Below, piece after piece: positions 20,484 to 31,140 of a stretch of 64,000 nucleotides of DNA (within the stretch, counting starts at the first letter, position 1; every line of letters starts with the position of its first letter). This DNA comes from Eutreptiella sp. 'Long Island Sound 2002' (taxonomy: Eukaryota > Euglenozoa > Euglenophyceae > Eutreptiales > Eutreptiaceae). The translations under genes and the position numbers were made by a program. The notes under the pieces are model-generated. The model was not told the DNA's origin, made no database searches, and was given only the letters and a program-made list of their open reading frames with translations. Where the stretch lies: assembly GCA_964036045.1 (NCBI GenBank), contig OZ038384.1, positions 27,261,771-27,325,770 on the forward strand, written 5' to 3'.

Positions 20484-22150
20484 CTAGTGTAGGTCGCTAC
20501 GAGCGACCTTTTTGGGTTTTTCGCGAGGGGGCGTAAGCGAGTTTCTGAACATGTTGTTGTGCGGTGTATGCATGACAAGGCATTGAGGATGGGACGGACC
20601 TTCTTGGTAATCCACTCTATCCGCCTTGTTGTTGCGTATGATGTTGACGGGATCTAGAACATTAAGGAATTTAATCGGTCCAGAATGTGACCGCAAGGTG
20701 TCTAGCAGGGTCTCCTAAAGTGAGACATTAAACAAAGGGATGCTACTGCTGCCTATCCATCTATTGATCTTCCAGCGGACTGCCGCCCCTGTGGCACCAT
20801 GGAAAACATATTCACTGTCTGTGCACATCACTATTTTACCAAAGGAGAATATTTGTATTGCTCCAATGGCAGCCGGTAACTTTGCTGTGTTATGGGTGCA
20901 ACGGAGGTGGGTTGCGACGAAGGCTGCTAGAGCTACATCTGGTCGGGCGTAAATACCATAGCCAGCTACCGTCCCTATCCTTAGCATGGCTTCCGAGGAG
21001 CCATTTGTGAAAACCACATTGTAACTTTCTAACTGCAATTGCTCGAAAGTACCCTCCCATTGCGCCGCCCGTTGTTGTTTGTGTTGTTGTCACGGTGCTT
21101 ATTTCTGTTTGGCTTTGCCCCGCCGCGGGGGGGGGGGGGTTGGCTGGGGTATTCGGAGGAAGGGGTGGACGAGAGTTGCGTTGTGCAAAAGTGACTCAAG
21201 AGGTTTCATAAAAAAGTGAATTTCATGGCTGGAAATCGGGATATGCTTAGGAGACAAAGACGATAGTTTCAGCGTGGAGATCCATAGCGTCCAGAAGCGG
21301 GGCAGGGTGACCTCACAGTTACGTTGGTATTTCTTTTGGTTACTCCGCTTCCAATTGGAGAGAACTGCACACGGGGCCGGAAACACAATGGGGCACTGGA
21401 AAGACAATGACATTGAGGAGGTTGTAAACAGGGAATGGGAATTTCGTGGCGGGTGCCTATGGAAAACATGTGGTGATGGTGTGAGACCCAATCTTGATAA
21501 GAGTGCATTTATCTAAAGGGTGATCTATGGTTTGGAGCTCACTCTAAAGGGGGCACCAGACGTCGTCTAGTTTCCAGTCCCTCTGTCGATCACCGACTGG
21601 CGATCGACGCCATGATGCTTGGGGAATGGCGTGTTTGTACTGTGGAGCAATGTAAAAAGCGTTAAATCAGCCCCTGACCTCCTCAATTTGCCGATGGGGA
21701 AGAGACTCTGGTGAGGTGAGGAAAGGAGCATTTGTTTGGTAGTCCATGTGGTACAAACATTCGTATTGGGTGTGGATATTACGTGTGCAGGCAATGGAGG
21801 CAATCTGTTGACGAAGTCGGTGTAATGCCATATATGTTGTGTGTAGATAGGAATCCATGTGGGCGCAATCACACGAAGCAACTTGTTGTCCTCCAATAGT
21901 TGCCGTATAGTGGTGATTCCATGCTTGATGAGTCACGGGTAGAAGTAAGCTAATAATTGATCGTTCGTGAAAAGGTTTTTGCCATCGCAGCGTGTCGTAG
22001 GACAACAATTCCGGTGTAGAGGGCCATGCTTTTTTTGGTCACAATGGAGTATGCGCGTGCACTCTAGGCTAAATATGGCATTCGATGCCACATCACCTTG
22101 CTTCCCGTTTGGAGTTTGGAGCAAAAGTATGGAGTGGTGATAGGACACAG
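20484..22150 (-). pseudogene. LINE 3' end with RNase H domain, degenerate
   Basis: The minus-strand frame 21038..20715 is an RNase H-like segment: VVFTNGSSE (first acidic strand, Asp changed to Asn), AGYGIY, then NTAKLPAAIGAIQIF (Glu helix, Glu changed to Lys), and MCTDSEYVFHG with the TDS Asp. The next frame (20696..20484) has NNKADRVDYQ, matching the GNEKADRLA end motif. Upstream frames 21491..21099, 22008..21567 and 22148..21933 are open in pieces and probably carry the RT C-terminus and Cys/His region. Changed active-site residues and frame breaks show it is dead. The domain order matches 1483..250. Confidence 0.6.
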
Positions 22151-23842
22151 GAGGTAATGAATTATGTTTTTCGAACGTGACAGATAAAAAGGGGAGAAAA
22201 AAGCTAGAGGAGAAATGTTTTGGGAGGGGCTAGACTCATGCCCCCCAGTGTCTTAGGGTGTGACGGGACGCTCAGAGTGATTCGCCGACAACTAAGCCTG
22301 AGAGCAATGTGATAAATAGCACCGACGGAAGAAATGACGTTCTGCGAGGGGAAGATCACGCGTGCCGGATGCACCGGTAGCGGGAGGAGTCCACCCTTCG
22401 AGCAATTCCCCTCTCTTCTCCACACGTAAAGACGACGACTGCAAAGGTTCAGCCTGTGGCCTTGGAAAGCGCTAGCCCGTGAGCGTTTTATGTTGTGTCC
22501 GCCCCTTGGATCCAGGTACTTATACTTTTGGACGATTTAGAGTCGTGTGATGAGCAGCTGAATTCTGTCGATGTGTTCCTAGTTAACACCAGTAGGCGCA
22601 CGGTGTAAACAGTGATTGTTCCCAGCCCTTTTGGAAAGCGGTTGAGTAGTCCAATCGACCAAGCGGGGTTCAAAGAACTTGACCCGAGAATGTATTTGTA
22701 TACTTCCAGCATCAAAGGGCTGGAAAAATTCACCAAAGTGTTTATACACGGAAACTTGGTGCTATGGTGCTATCAAGTGACTAGAATGCTCCATGCACTA
22801 GTTCAAGGGACAATGCCTGTATTAGCAGACGTGGCCTTTGCCTCATGTTTTCTTCCTAGATGAACCGTTGAAGCTAGGGATTCTAATTTCCGTTCCGCCA
22901 CGCACGTGCATTGTTTGTTGCTGGAACTTCACAATTTTCGTAGCCATTGACTTGGGGTTGGGTAGTGTGTGTCCCGCTATGCTCGGTAGTGTTTGTATTT
23001 TCTGTTTGAACTGTAATTGTGTCGTCTGCCGCTAGACTTGCTTTTGGCGTTTCCACAGATGGTGTGAATAATGTGGATCATGCAATGCCGCGTTAATTTT
23101 TTCCCCATGACAATTTGACCTGACCTGTTGTCCTCCAGTCGTTCAGCTGTGGTTGCCAACACTTGGTACGCACCTTTGGTAGTTGTAGGGGCGTAGCCCC
23201 ACTGTTAATCAGCTCACGAGGCCCTCCGTCTTGATCAGCTGCAATTTGGCCTTTAGGTTGGAGACTGGGTCTTGAGAGGAGAGAAAAATAATGCCCTGCA
23301 TGCAACACGGCGGTAGCCCCCCCCCCCCACTGGCCGGGGGGCATCGGCGCGCCGGGCCATGAGGATGGGGCAGCCAGAGCCAAGAGGGCGGTATCTCCCG
23401 TCAATCAACCAGGGAGCTGTAGCGCGCAAGAAGGGTGCTCACCGCCGTGGAAGTAGTCGGCGGTTCCGTGTACATTGTGTGGGGGTACCCACTAGGGCTA
23501 CCCCGAGGCGCAACTAGTCTAATGCCCGAAGTGGACCCCCACCTTTTTGGCGGCATGGTCGAAAACATGGGGACCATGGGAGGTGATGGCAAAAGTGTGC
23601 CTGAGCATGGGGATGAACAAGGATTTGTACCATGTCGGCGGATTTCATGTTCCACAATTATTGGTAGCCGCAATCCCCAAGACTGAGATGCCCGACTCCA
23701 TTGCATGCACTTGGCGGCATACCTACGTCACAACCTCCTCATGCCGCAGGAACTGCCAACCCACCACGGAGCTGTGCTGGTGGGTTGGCCGTGCAGTGCA
23801 CCGCCTTCCGTCCGCGGGCACGAAATCTAAGTCTCTCGGAGG
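22151..23842. other. No recognised gene
   Basis: Frames here are short and unremarkable. A C-tract with CCGGGG lies at 23317..23340. The minus frame 22736..22488 and plus frame 23547..23966 show no domain. No repeat shared with other parts was seen. Confidence 0.25.
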
Positions 23843-23996
23843 AACGCCTAGTCCATCAAGTTTTTTTGATCAAATAGGCCAAATAGGAACGCCTAGTCCA
23901 TCAATTTTTTTTTATCAAATAGGCCAAATAGGAACGCCTAGTCCATCAATTTTTTTGATCAAATAGGCCAAATAGGAACACCTAGTCCATCAATTC
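23843..23996. repeat. 45-bp tandem repeat, 3.5 copies
   Basis: The unit GGAACGCCTAGTCCATCAA, T7-9, (G)ATCAAATAGGCCAAATA is repeated at about 23843, 23887 and 23931, with a partial fourth copy at 23976. T-tract length differs between units. Confidence 0.85.
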
Positions 23997-26055
23997 CACT
24001 ACCACCCCAAAAAAACGAAGCCAAGCAAAAGTCCCCAAAAGCGTGGCACCGGCAACTGAAAGAGCAACGACGGGTTGACTGGTTACTACTACCACTGTAC
24101 AATTTGCAACGAGCCTCTCTTTAAGGCACTAATACATTTGCCACACGGGCAGAAAAGTTTCTGGATGCATGGATGCGGTTGGTGCTGTCCTAGGCAATGC
24201 AAAAAGTGTGGTGGCCATTAACGGGGGATGTAAGTGTGACAGCAGGTCGTCTCTTGCAAACAGCCACAGCCATGATCCTCGGGACCCTTGAAGAGCTGTG
24301 ACCATGAGAGGGCACACGGTGACAATAGTCTGCTCATGGAACCCATTCTTATGTTGGTGCGACAAAACACTCACCTGGGCCCGGACCAGTGTGCGGTTTC
24401 CGTTCGTCAACAGTGTCCGCCTATAACTGAACACCGCACACCACATTCGGCGACATTCATTAATAGTCTTCATGGCCGAGATGCGGCGGGTGTGCCACGG
24501 GGTACCCAGCCATATTGAGACCCTAAAATCCATGCATACGAGCTCCGTGGCACTAGCAGCGACCATCGGGAGTGCGCACCCCAATCATCCCCAATCGGCA
24601 CATCACAACTATAGCACTTGGGCTGCAATGGTCACATACTGACGACAGAACAAGCAGCGGTGGTTCACTACGGCCACGTGCAACAAAGTACAGCTCAAGT
24701 GATGACGTTCCCATTGGGTGCTGCAGCAGTGGCAAAGGGAGGTGGTGGCGGGGACGGTGCCCCGGGTAGATGAATGGTCGGTCATATTTGCATGCACGGT
24801 CGCTCGAGTGCTTGTAGTAAGAGCGGATATTGGTGCCGTCCAATAGACAGCGCCGTGCGAAAGAGTGTAGATAACTCTCATTGGCGACACACGTAAAACG
24901 ACGATGCATGACACATTTTTCGGGGCCATGCGTGCTAGTGCCAATTGGGGACCCGGGCGCTAAGGAACCTTGGGAGGTGCAGCTAATGTGATCTCCCAGA
25001 CATGCATTGTGAGACTATGCCTCGCGTATGTCGGATATGGACCTCGGCTCCTGCGTGCCAAATCACGTCCGGCTAAGGTGAGCAAGATAACGTGAACAGC
25101 GGGGCACCAATACGGCGGGATGTACGACGAAGAGTATGAGGAATGAATATGAGGATGTGTGGACTCCTCATCTTGGATCAGGGGTGGTGGGAGAGTGTGT
25201 TGCGGCTGGCCTTGTGGCCTTTACGACATAGGAGGGGACAATGATGGTCTTTGGGGGCAATGGGTGAGGGCCCGGGATGGCCCTACAGTGTAGCACGTCC
25301 GGACAACATGGCCCAGGAAAGACGATGGATTTTCTACAAGGACAATGTTCTGGGTACGGGGAGATCCCCAACGACCCAACTTGATTGACGAGAACCCACG
25401 TGGCTGAGCTCTAGCCAAAGCACCCTTGCACGTGTGAACCAAATGATGTACTGCACTTGGGATGTCCACAACTCATCGACTGGGCCACTGGAAGCCGTGG
25501 CGGACCTTGTCTACACCTACATGGTAACCGACATGTATCGTCACGTGTCGCCATAGAGGAACTTATGGACATGCATAACTTGCATCCAGTTTTTTGTTAT
25601 GGTTTGTGTAGTTGTACATACGCTAGGCCACTACCTAAATGTGTGCTCTTTGTTCATAGCTCATGTGCGAGTTGTGAACGTATGTGGCATCAGAAGACAC
25701 AAAAAAAAGCGATGGAATAGGAAGCTGCAGACTGCAAGGAGAGTGAGGAAGGGAGGGCAGGAGCCGAAAACTGCCGTAGCAGAGATATGGCAGGAGTGTG
25801 ACCTCACAGTGCCACCGTGGTCAGGCAGAGATGTGTCCTTCCAATCAAGTTCGCGATTCACAATGGCGTCAATACGTCTTGCACAAGACCCTGACCATAG
25901 CGAGAGGGTTCGGCCACAACGGGTTCACTAGACCTCCCTACACATGATTCTCAACTATTGCACAGTCTACTTATTTGTAATGAACATAAAAAAACATTGG
26001 AAAATTTTCGAATTTTTTTTCGAAAATTTGCGAACTTTTTCGAAAATCTTCAAAA
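23997..26055. other. No recognised gene; overlapping minus frames at 24129..24944
   Basis: Minus-strand frames 24584..24129, 24909..24553 and 24944..24609 overlap and look partly coding (for example SYLHSFARRCLLDGTNIRSY) but I cannot match them to a family. Plus-strand 25599..25931 has a basic Gly/Lys stretch without a domain. AT-rich DNA at 25985..26055 precedes the repeat at 26060. Confidence 0.2.
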
Positions 26056-26059
26056 CTTT

Positions 26060-26405
26060 ACGGGCTGTGATGTTCGGTTCTTTTTGGATCAGGAGACCGA
26101 CCCGCGCTCACAGTGCGGTCGCTTTCGCGCACGTTGCCAGCACAAGACATGCTCTGTGTTTTGCCGGTGTGATCGATAGTGCACTTTTGACCGTGGGCAC
26201 CACGTGCTGCTATTCTTTGGGTTGCATAACATGCTGTCTACACACAAAACTAATGAGGAGCCTATCGGCTCCAAACGTGTATTTGTGATTGCACATCTAT
26301 GGAGCCCTCCTGTGCTACTCCCGTGCCAGTCTTGAGGTTCGTCTTCGGCTAGGCCACCAGGGGAAAATTACACAGCGGTTTTCATTTTCAAAATTGCCAT
26401 CAAGC
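26060..26405 (+). repeat. 340-bp dispersed repeat, inverted partner at 1830..2175
   Basis: Plus-strand copy of the block beside the Penelope-like RT. It keeps the open frame with HVASTRHALCFAGVIDSALL and LMRSLSAPN. It is preceded by a run of TTCGAAAATTTTCGAA-like words (26005..26050), a weaker form of which also precedes the other copy (TTTTCAAAAATTTTGG). No RT lies next to it. Confidence 0.7.
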
Positions 26406-26934
26406 ACTTTCGCGCCGTTATGCCGCGCAAGAAGGAGAACAACCACGCCGGTGTCACATATTTGGCACCAGATAGCGCCATAGCCGCACACGAGGTCACA
26501 CTTGACTCCTAACTGGGCGAGGTCACGTGTGAAAGTGGATGCACTGGCACCAAAGTCTCCATGACAAGGGAAAACTTCTTGGAAACCCATCCATCAAATG
26601 ATGAGACCCGTGATTGGTGGCGGTTTGACCTGCGCCGAGTGAGAGGTGCTAAAGAGGCCCTGCATACCGATAATCGGCGTCTTACTCTGGAAAAAAATGA
26701 ACCAGGCACAAAAATGACTCCTGTTGGAGCAACCCGCGGCGGAGGCGCATAACACACCACCCCAACCCCCCACAGAGACCCTCTCCCAGCACGACCCCCC
26801 CCCCAAGCACCACACCCACCCCCACCCCAGGGGTTGGCACCACACAGCCTGGACAATGGCATGGGCCACCTCGGACTGAATGCCGTGTGGCTAGCTCTGC
26901 TCCTCCCCCTTCCATACGTATACGTATTCGTATC

Positions 26935-27080
26935 GTACCTAATCTCCTACTTGCGAGGGTTTGGGGGAATCTTTGCACTGCACGCGCACTGTGCGCTACT
27001 TTTAGACAATGTTCCCCCCGAAGAGCCCCCAAGCACACCCCTTGGAAACGCCCTTAGAATTAGGTGAGCCAAACTGCCCC
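26935..27080. repeat. Fragment of dispersed repeat X
   Basis: TTTGCACTGCACGCGCACTG, GCTACTTTTAGACAATGTTC, then CCCCCCGAAGAGCCCC and CTTGGAAACGCCCTTAGAAT are shared with 36660..36775 and 59450..59560. In those copies the segment lies downstream, on the minus strand, of the SH3-like coding part; here it lies beyond the 3' end of the intact 318-codon gene, on the same side. Confidence 0.7.
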
Positions 27081-27263
27081 AGCTGAAGAAAGTTGCAAAC
27101 CACCTTCCCTTCACATAACACACATCATGCACATCTGGAAAAGCCATGAACAGCGCATTGGTCGCCACCCTCAAGAACACACAACTGTCTTTCTAGTCCA
27201 TTGTCAACTAAGTACACATTGAGAAGACGCAACTTGTGTGCACAACATGACACAGTTGCAGAA

Positions 27264-28220
27264 TCAAAGAAATGTCACATTGTCACATGCGTGTGTGTCA
27301 ATGCAATCCGTACAATATTGCAATTCACACTTCTCACACATGGACATCTTTTCAGGGTCAAACTTGGTGCAACAAAGGGCACAAACATCCCCATCATCAC
27401 CCACAACATCCTCATCATCATTGTCCTCCTGTGTAGGTGCGGTCCATAAATGTGCAGGTACGTGTTCCCATGGACCATATGGAGGGTACCGTACCTGTCT
27501 TCGAATCAAAAAATGCTGCAAATGCAAGAGTACACGCACGTACTCATGCAACTCCGTACCGGATCCCCTCCATATGTTCCTTACGATGCCCCAGTGCCAC
27601 ATGCGTGCAAACAAGTGCTCAATGCGTGCCCTATAGAAACCATGATCATCGTTGTGCCCCTTGTCCGATGCACGAGAGCGCGACGAGTACTGGGAAGCGC
27701 GCTTACTGGCGGGAACTGTTACGGGAGGGGGGGCTTCGGCGTCATCTTCATGTTTGTCTTCAACTTGAGGGGACGAAGGTGGTGTTGAGGCCCTCGGCTC
27801 CGTGTCGGGCGGTGGGGATGGAGGTGAAGGACTTGGGGCTTCTTCGGGGGCACTTGGCTCGGGACCCTGCTCCGTGTCGCGTGGCGGGGATGGAGATAAA
27901 GGACCCGGGGCTTCTTCGGGGGCACTTGGCTTGGGACTCAGCTCCATGTCCCGTGGCCGGGACGGAGATAAAATACTTGGGGCTTCTTGGGGGGCACTAG
28001 GCGGAGATGGGGGGCAATGAGGCGTGGAGGACGAACTCGGGATGGCGAAAGAGATGGACTCCACCTTGCATTGGCTATTCACCACCCGTAGTGCATCTTG
28101 GTAGTACTCCAAGTGGATGAGCCCATCTCCCGCCATCCCCACCACCGTGGCAGGAACTCGCACGCCGTTGGAGCGGGTGTAGAACACCCGATCGCCAAGA
28201 TTCAAATCCATGAAATCCAT
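27264..28220 (-). CDS. Chimeric transposase-derived protein: SH3/Tudor-like domain, Pro-rich linker, DDE C-terminal segment, zinc finger
   Basis: An intact 318-codon minus-strand frame from ATG (MDFMDLNLGDRVFY) to TGA. Residues 1-60 form a small beta-rich domain (DRVFYTR, VPATVVG, IHLEYYQDALRVVN, ESISFAIPS) resembling SH3/Tudor folds. Residues about 62-160 are three Pro/Ser/Glu repeats (PSAPEEAP). Residues about 196-260 read FYRARIEHLFARMWHWGIVRN then LHLQHFLIRRQVRYPPYGPW. This is the pattern of the end of DDE_Tnp_4/IS5-type transposases, where the Glu of R-x-R-I-E is the third catalytic residue; the two Asp are absent. Residues about 284-313 are a Cys/His finger (CALCC, CEKC, CTDC, DTHAC). 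It may be a domesticated or internally deleted transposase. The 171-bp array starts just upstream. Confidence 0.6.
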   Translation of the reverse strand: MDFMDLNLGDRVFYTRSNGVRVPATVVGMAGDGLIHLEYYQDALRVVNSQCKVESISFAIPSSSSTPHCPPSPPSAPQEAPSILSPSRPRDMELSPKPSAPEEAPGPLSPSPPRDTEQGPEPSAPEEAPSPSPPSPPPDTEPRASTPPSSPQVEDKHEDDAEAPPPVTVPASKRASQYSSRSRASDKGHNDDHGFYRARIEHLFARMWHWGIVRNIWRGSGTELHEYVRVLLHLQHFLIRRQVRYPPYGPWEHVPAHLWTAPTQEDNDDEDVVGDDGDVCALCCTKFDPEKMSMCEKCELQYCTDCIDTHACDNVTFL

Positions 28221-28228
28221 GTGTCCAA

Positions 28229-28840
28229 GGGCGGAGATGCTACGTCACCCCTGCATTCTCGGGGGTCCCCAACAAAGGGGAACAAAATCAGAAGTCAAAA
28301 CCTACGCTAGGGGTCACCATGATGCACCACGCGACAAAGCCTGGATTCAAAGATTATCCCGGTCTCCTCAATAGCACCGGAAGGTTGGGGCCCAAAAGAG
28401 GGCGGAAATGCTACGTCACCCCTGCATTCTCGGGGGTCCCCAACAAAGGGGAACAAAATCAGAAGTCAAAACCTACGCTAGGGGTCACCATGATGCACCA
28501 CGCGACAAAGCCTGGATTCAAAGATTGTCCCGGTCTCCTCAATAGCACCGGAAGGTTGGAGCCCAAAAGAGAGCGGAAATGCTACGTCACCCCTGCATTC
28601 TCGGGGGTCCCCAACAAAGGGGAACAACATCAGAAGTCGAAACCTATGCCAGGGGTCACCATGATGCACCACGCGACAAAGCGTGGATTCAAATATTGCC
28701 CCAGTTTCCTCAATAGCACCGGAAGGTTGGGGCCCAAAAGAGGGCGGAAATGCTACGTCACCCCTGCATGCTCGGGGGTCCCCGACAAAGGGGGACAAAA
28801 TCAGAAGTCAAAACCTACGCTACGGGTCACCATGATGGGT
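28229..28840 (+). repeat. 171-bp tandem array with TACGTCACCCC core
   Basis: The word GCTACGTCAC starts at 28239, 28410, 28581 and 28752, exactly 171 bases apart. The unit holds GCATTCTCGGGGGTCCCCAA, GGGGAACAAAATCAGAAGTC, GGGTCACCATGATGCACCAC, CTCAATAGCACCGGAAGGTT and GGGCCCAAAAGA. The array keeps an open plus-strand frame because 171 is divisible by three. It begins 9 bases upstream of the ATG of the 318-codon gene on the other strand and ends at the terminal-repeat element. Two more units lie at 31140..31455. Confidence 0.9.
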
Positions 28841-30003
28841 ATTTGGTAAAACTGAGTACCAGACGAGGTAAAACCGAGTAAAACGTGGTAAAACTGAGTA
28901 GATTTGAGGTAAAACGGAGTAGAAAAAGTTTTTTAAAAAAATTTTCGAAAAAAAAATTTAAAAAAATTTCTTGTTACTCAGTAAAAAGACAATTTTTTTG
29001 AAAAAAAAATTGCACAAAGAACTGCACACTTTGATGGTAGGTGGTACTTTTGTTTAAGGGCATAAAGCCCCCAGGTCGTTTCCCGGCCACTTATGTTAGT
29101 GGCGCCCCACCCGGGCCAAACCATCATGCACAGAGGAGAGAGGAATCACACAACCACTTCACCAAGGAGGGTTGAGTACCGTATGCATGCATGCACAGAG
29201 GAGGGAGGGAGGGTGGGGCCAACTACTTACAAGTAGTTATAAAAGACACGCTTGGAGATCAAGTCGGCCTTAGTATCCCTATAGTGAGGCTTGCCTCTCG
29301 GGGTGGGATTAAGCTTGCATCTCTCAAAGAGATCTTCTTTCTTTTCCAAATGCAGCTTTCTGCAAAATGCTTGGTCATTTTCCAATTGACCATCAGCATT
29401 TACGTCAGCTACGTCACCCCTGCCGTCTCGGGGATCCCCACCGCTTCAGAGCGGGGGGGGGGGGAATCAGAAGTGGCCCACTTGTGGGCAAAGTGGCTAC
29501 GTCACCCTTGCCGTCTCGGGGATCCCCACCGCTTCAGAGCGGGGGGGGAAATCAGAAGTGGCCCACAAGTGGGCAAGGTGGCTACGTCACCCCTGCCTCT
29601 CGGGGATCCCCACCGCTGCAGAGCGGGGGGGGGGGGGGGGGATCAGAAGTGGCCCACTTGTGGGCAAAGTGGCTACGTCACCCCTGCCGCCTCGGGGATC
29701 CCCACCGCTTCAGAGCGGGGGGCAAAATCAGAAGTGGCCCACAAGTGGGCAAGGTGGCTACGTCACCCCTGCCGTCTCGGGGATCCCCACCGCTGCAGAT
29801 TTTTTTTCTACTAAGTTTTTACCCAGTAAAAAAATTTTTTTCTACTGAGGTCTTTACTGAGTAAAAAAAATTTTTTTTTACTCAGTTTCGCAACTGAGTA
29901 GAAACCCCACTTACTGAGTAACAAATTGTTTTTTTACTAAGTTTTGAAACCGAGTAAAAATTTTTTTACAAAATTTTTTTTTCTCAGTTTTACCACGGAC
30001 CCC
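28840..30003. mobile_element. About 1.16-kb terminal-inverted-repeat element (MITE-like)
   Basis: The left end reads GGGTATTTGGTAAAACTGAG and the right end, on the minus strand, GGGGTCCGTGGTAAAACTGAG with one added base. Flanks both carry CATGATG (28833..28839 and about 30006..30012), a likely target-site duplication. The insertion site falls in the CACCATGATGCAC segment of the repeat family. Subterminal regions (28850..29010 and 29805..29985) are packed with GAGTAAAA, CTCAGTAAAA and ACTGAGTA words with poly-A/T. The interior holds a core-unit array and no transposase, so it is non-autonomous. Confidence 0.65.
29408..29815 (+). repeat. Tandem array of TACGTCACCCC core unit, 85-91 bp period
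   Basis: GCTACGTCAC starts at 29408, 29496, 29581, 29672 and 29757. Unit order: GCTACGTCACCCCTGCCGTC, TCGGGGATCCCCACCGCT, CAGAGC, a G tract of 7-15, ATCAGAAGTGGCCCAC, then alternating TTGTGGGC or AAGTGGGC. Period varies with G-tract length. The alternate AAGTGGGCAAGG and TTGTGGGCAAAG ends suggest amplification as a two-unit block. Confidence 0.9.
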
Positions 30004-30004
30004 A

Positions 30005-30120
30005 TCATGATGCCCCTAGGGGCCCCTAGTATCTCAAAGTATGGGTCTCTAGTACGGCCAGATGCCCAAATAGTTGCACTGCGCGCGCATTGCGCTTAAA
30101 GCTCCCCCTTTGCCTAAGTG
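30005..30120. repeat. Repeat R copy (partial)
   Basis: ATGATGCCCCTAG, TATCTCAAAGTATGGGTCTC, GATGCCCAAATAGTTGCACT, GCGCGCGCATTGCGCTTAAA match 38530..38630 and, less closely, 37995..38075, 60065..60150 and 60440..60525. The 5' part of repeat R is cut off here by the terminal-repeat element. Confidence 0.7.
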
Positions 30121-30544
30121 ATATGTTGAGGGGCGTGGCCAACACTGCGGTGCATTGCCGTAACGACGAAAAGGGCCATGGCCTGCTTGGACATCTGGGC
30201 CCCAATCAAGAGACTAGTACGCCGTGTTGCCCTTTTTGGGCACGGATGCTCGTGGGCCCTGAGAGCGGTTGTCTTACTCTTGGCCTGTGAGACCCAGTCA
30301 AGTGCAGCACCGCTAAATGTCATTCCCTTGCCACACACCAACGGACCACGCAGGCGCCACCCCAGGCACAAACAACACTCTCTAGCGTCCCTCTAGAATG
30401 TAGGTTTCATCCACTGGTACATCCATCGTTTCATGCTCGGCTGGGGCCACAGGGACGCCCAGGTGAACCACTCTCTGTGCCCCGTCACCGGCATGAGTTT
30501 CGGCACCACTCACAGGTCCCAAGTACTGAACCGCTGGATCAAAT
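30121..30544. other. No recognised gene
   Basis: Frames at 30090..30396 on both strands carry no domain. No shared repeat seen. Confidence 0.25.
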
Positions 30545-30720
30545 ACCGTGGGATCATGGGGGGGACGTCTCCTCGCTTCTGTACGCGACCCCCCCCCCCA
30601 GTAGAAGTGGGCCGAAGGCCCCCAGGGGGGGGGGGGGGCGGGGGGGGGGGCTAGCCACAGAGGAGGGCCTCCCTAGGGGACTAGCTAGTCGCTGCTAGTT
30701 GCTAGGGGGGGGGGGGGGCA
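30545..30720. repeat. Poly-G module, inverted partner at 31505..31595
   Basis: GGGGGGACGTCTCCTCG, TGTACGCGAC, a C13 tract, then AAGTGGGCCGAAGGCCCCC and G12-CG10 tracts. The arm matches the minus strand of 31595..31552. Another G14 tract follows at about 30705..30718. It has the same layout (arm, C tract, GGGCC palindrome, G tract) as the module at 3897..4690. Confidence 0.6.
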
Positions 30721-30959
30721 GGGGAGAGGGTTTAGCAGGGGTCTAGTCCAGTCTGGCAGAGACGCGGTGGCCTAAGGGGTTACTCTACAACAACGGAGGC
30801 CTCCACTCTATCTCCTCACCATTGCAATGGTGGTTGTAGGCGCCCACACCCCCTGCCTGGGGAGGGCCGTATATATATGCTGGTCTCTCCGACACGGCCC
30901 ATCACACCGGAGAGCAGCTGGGTGCCTTGCAGGTTGCCCAAGCCTACGAGGCACCCGAT

Positions 30960-31140
30960 TGGTTTTTTTTTTCCTTTGCCGTACACACAAGTACCGCTCT
31001 ATATGAATAGTTTTTTTTTTCCTTCGCCGCATACACAAATGCAGCTCTGTGGGAGTAGGTTTTTTTTTCCTTCGCCGTACACACAAGCACCGCTCTATAG
31101 TAATGGTTTTTTTTTCCTTCGCCGTATACACAAATACAGC
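30960..31140. repeat. 51-53 bp tandem repeat, 4 copies
   Basis: Each unit has a T9-12 run, CCTT-GCCGTACACACAA, then TACAGCTC or CACCGCTCTATA. The minus strand keeps an open frame with repeated RRRKKK-type blocks, which follows from the unit and need not be a protein. Confidence 0.85.

Noticed and set aside
24129-24944. Possible Harbinger-like nuclease frames.
   Set aside because: No DDE motif could be placed; frames overlap and shift without a consistent protein.
28319-28849. 176-codon plus-strand frame with repeated HHATKPGFKD.
   Set aside because: It is the 171-bp satellite read in frame; the unit length is a multiple of three, so openness is expected.
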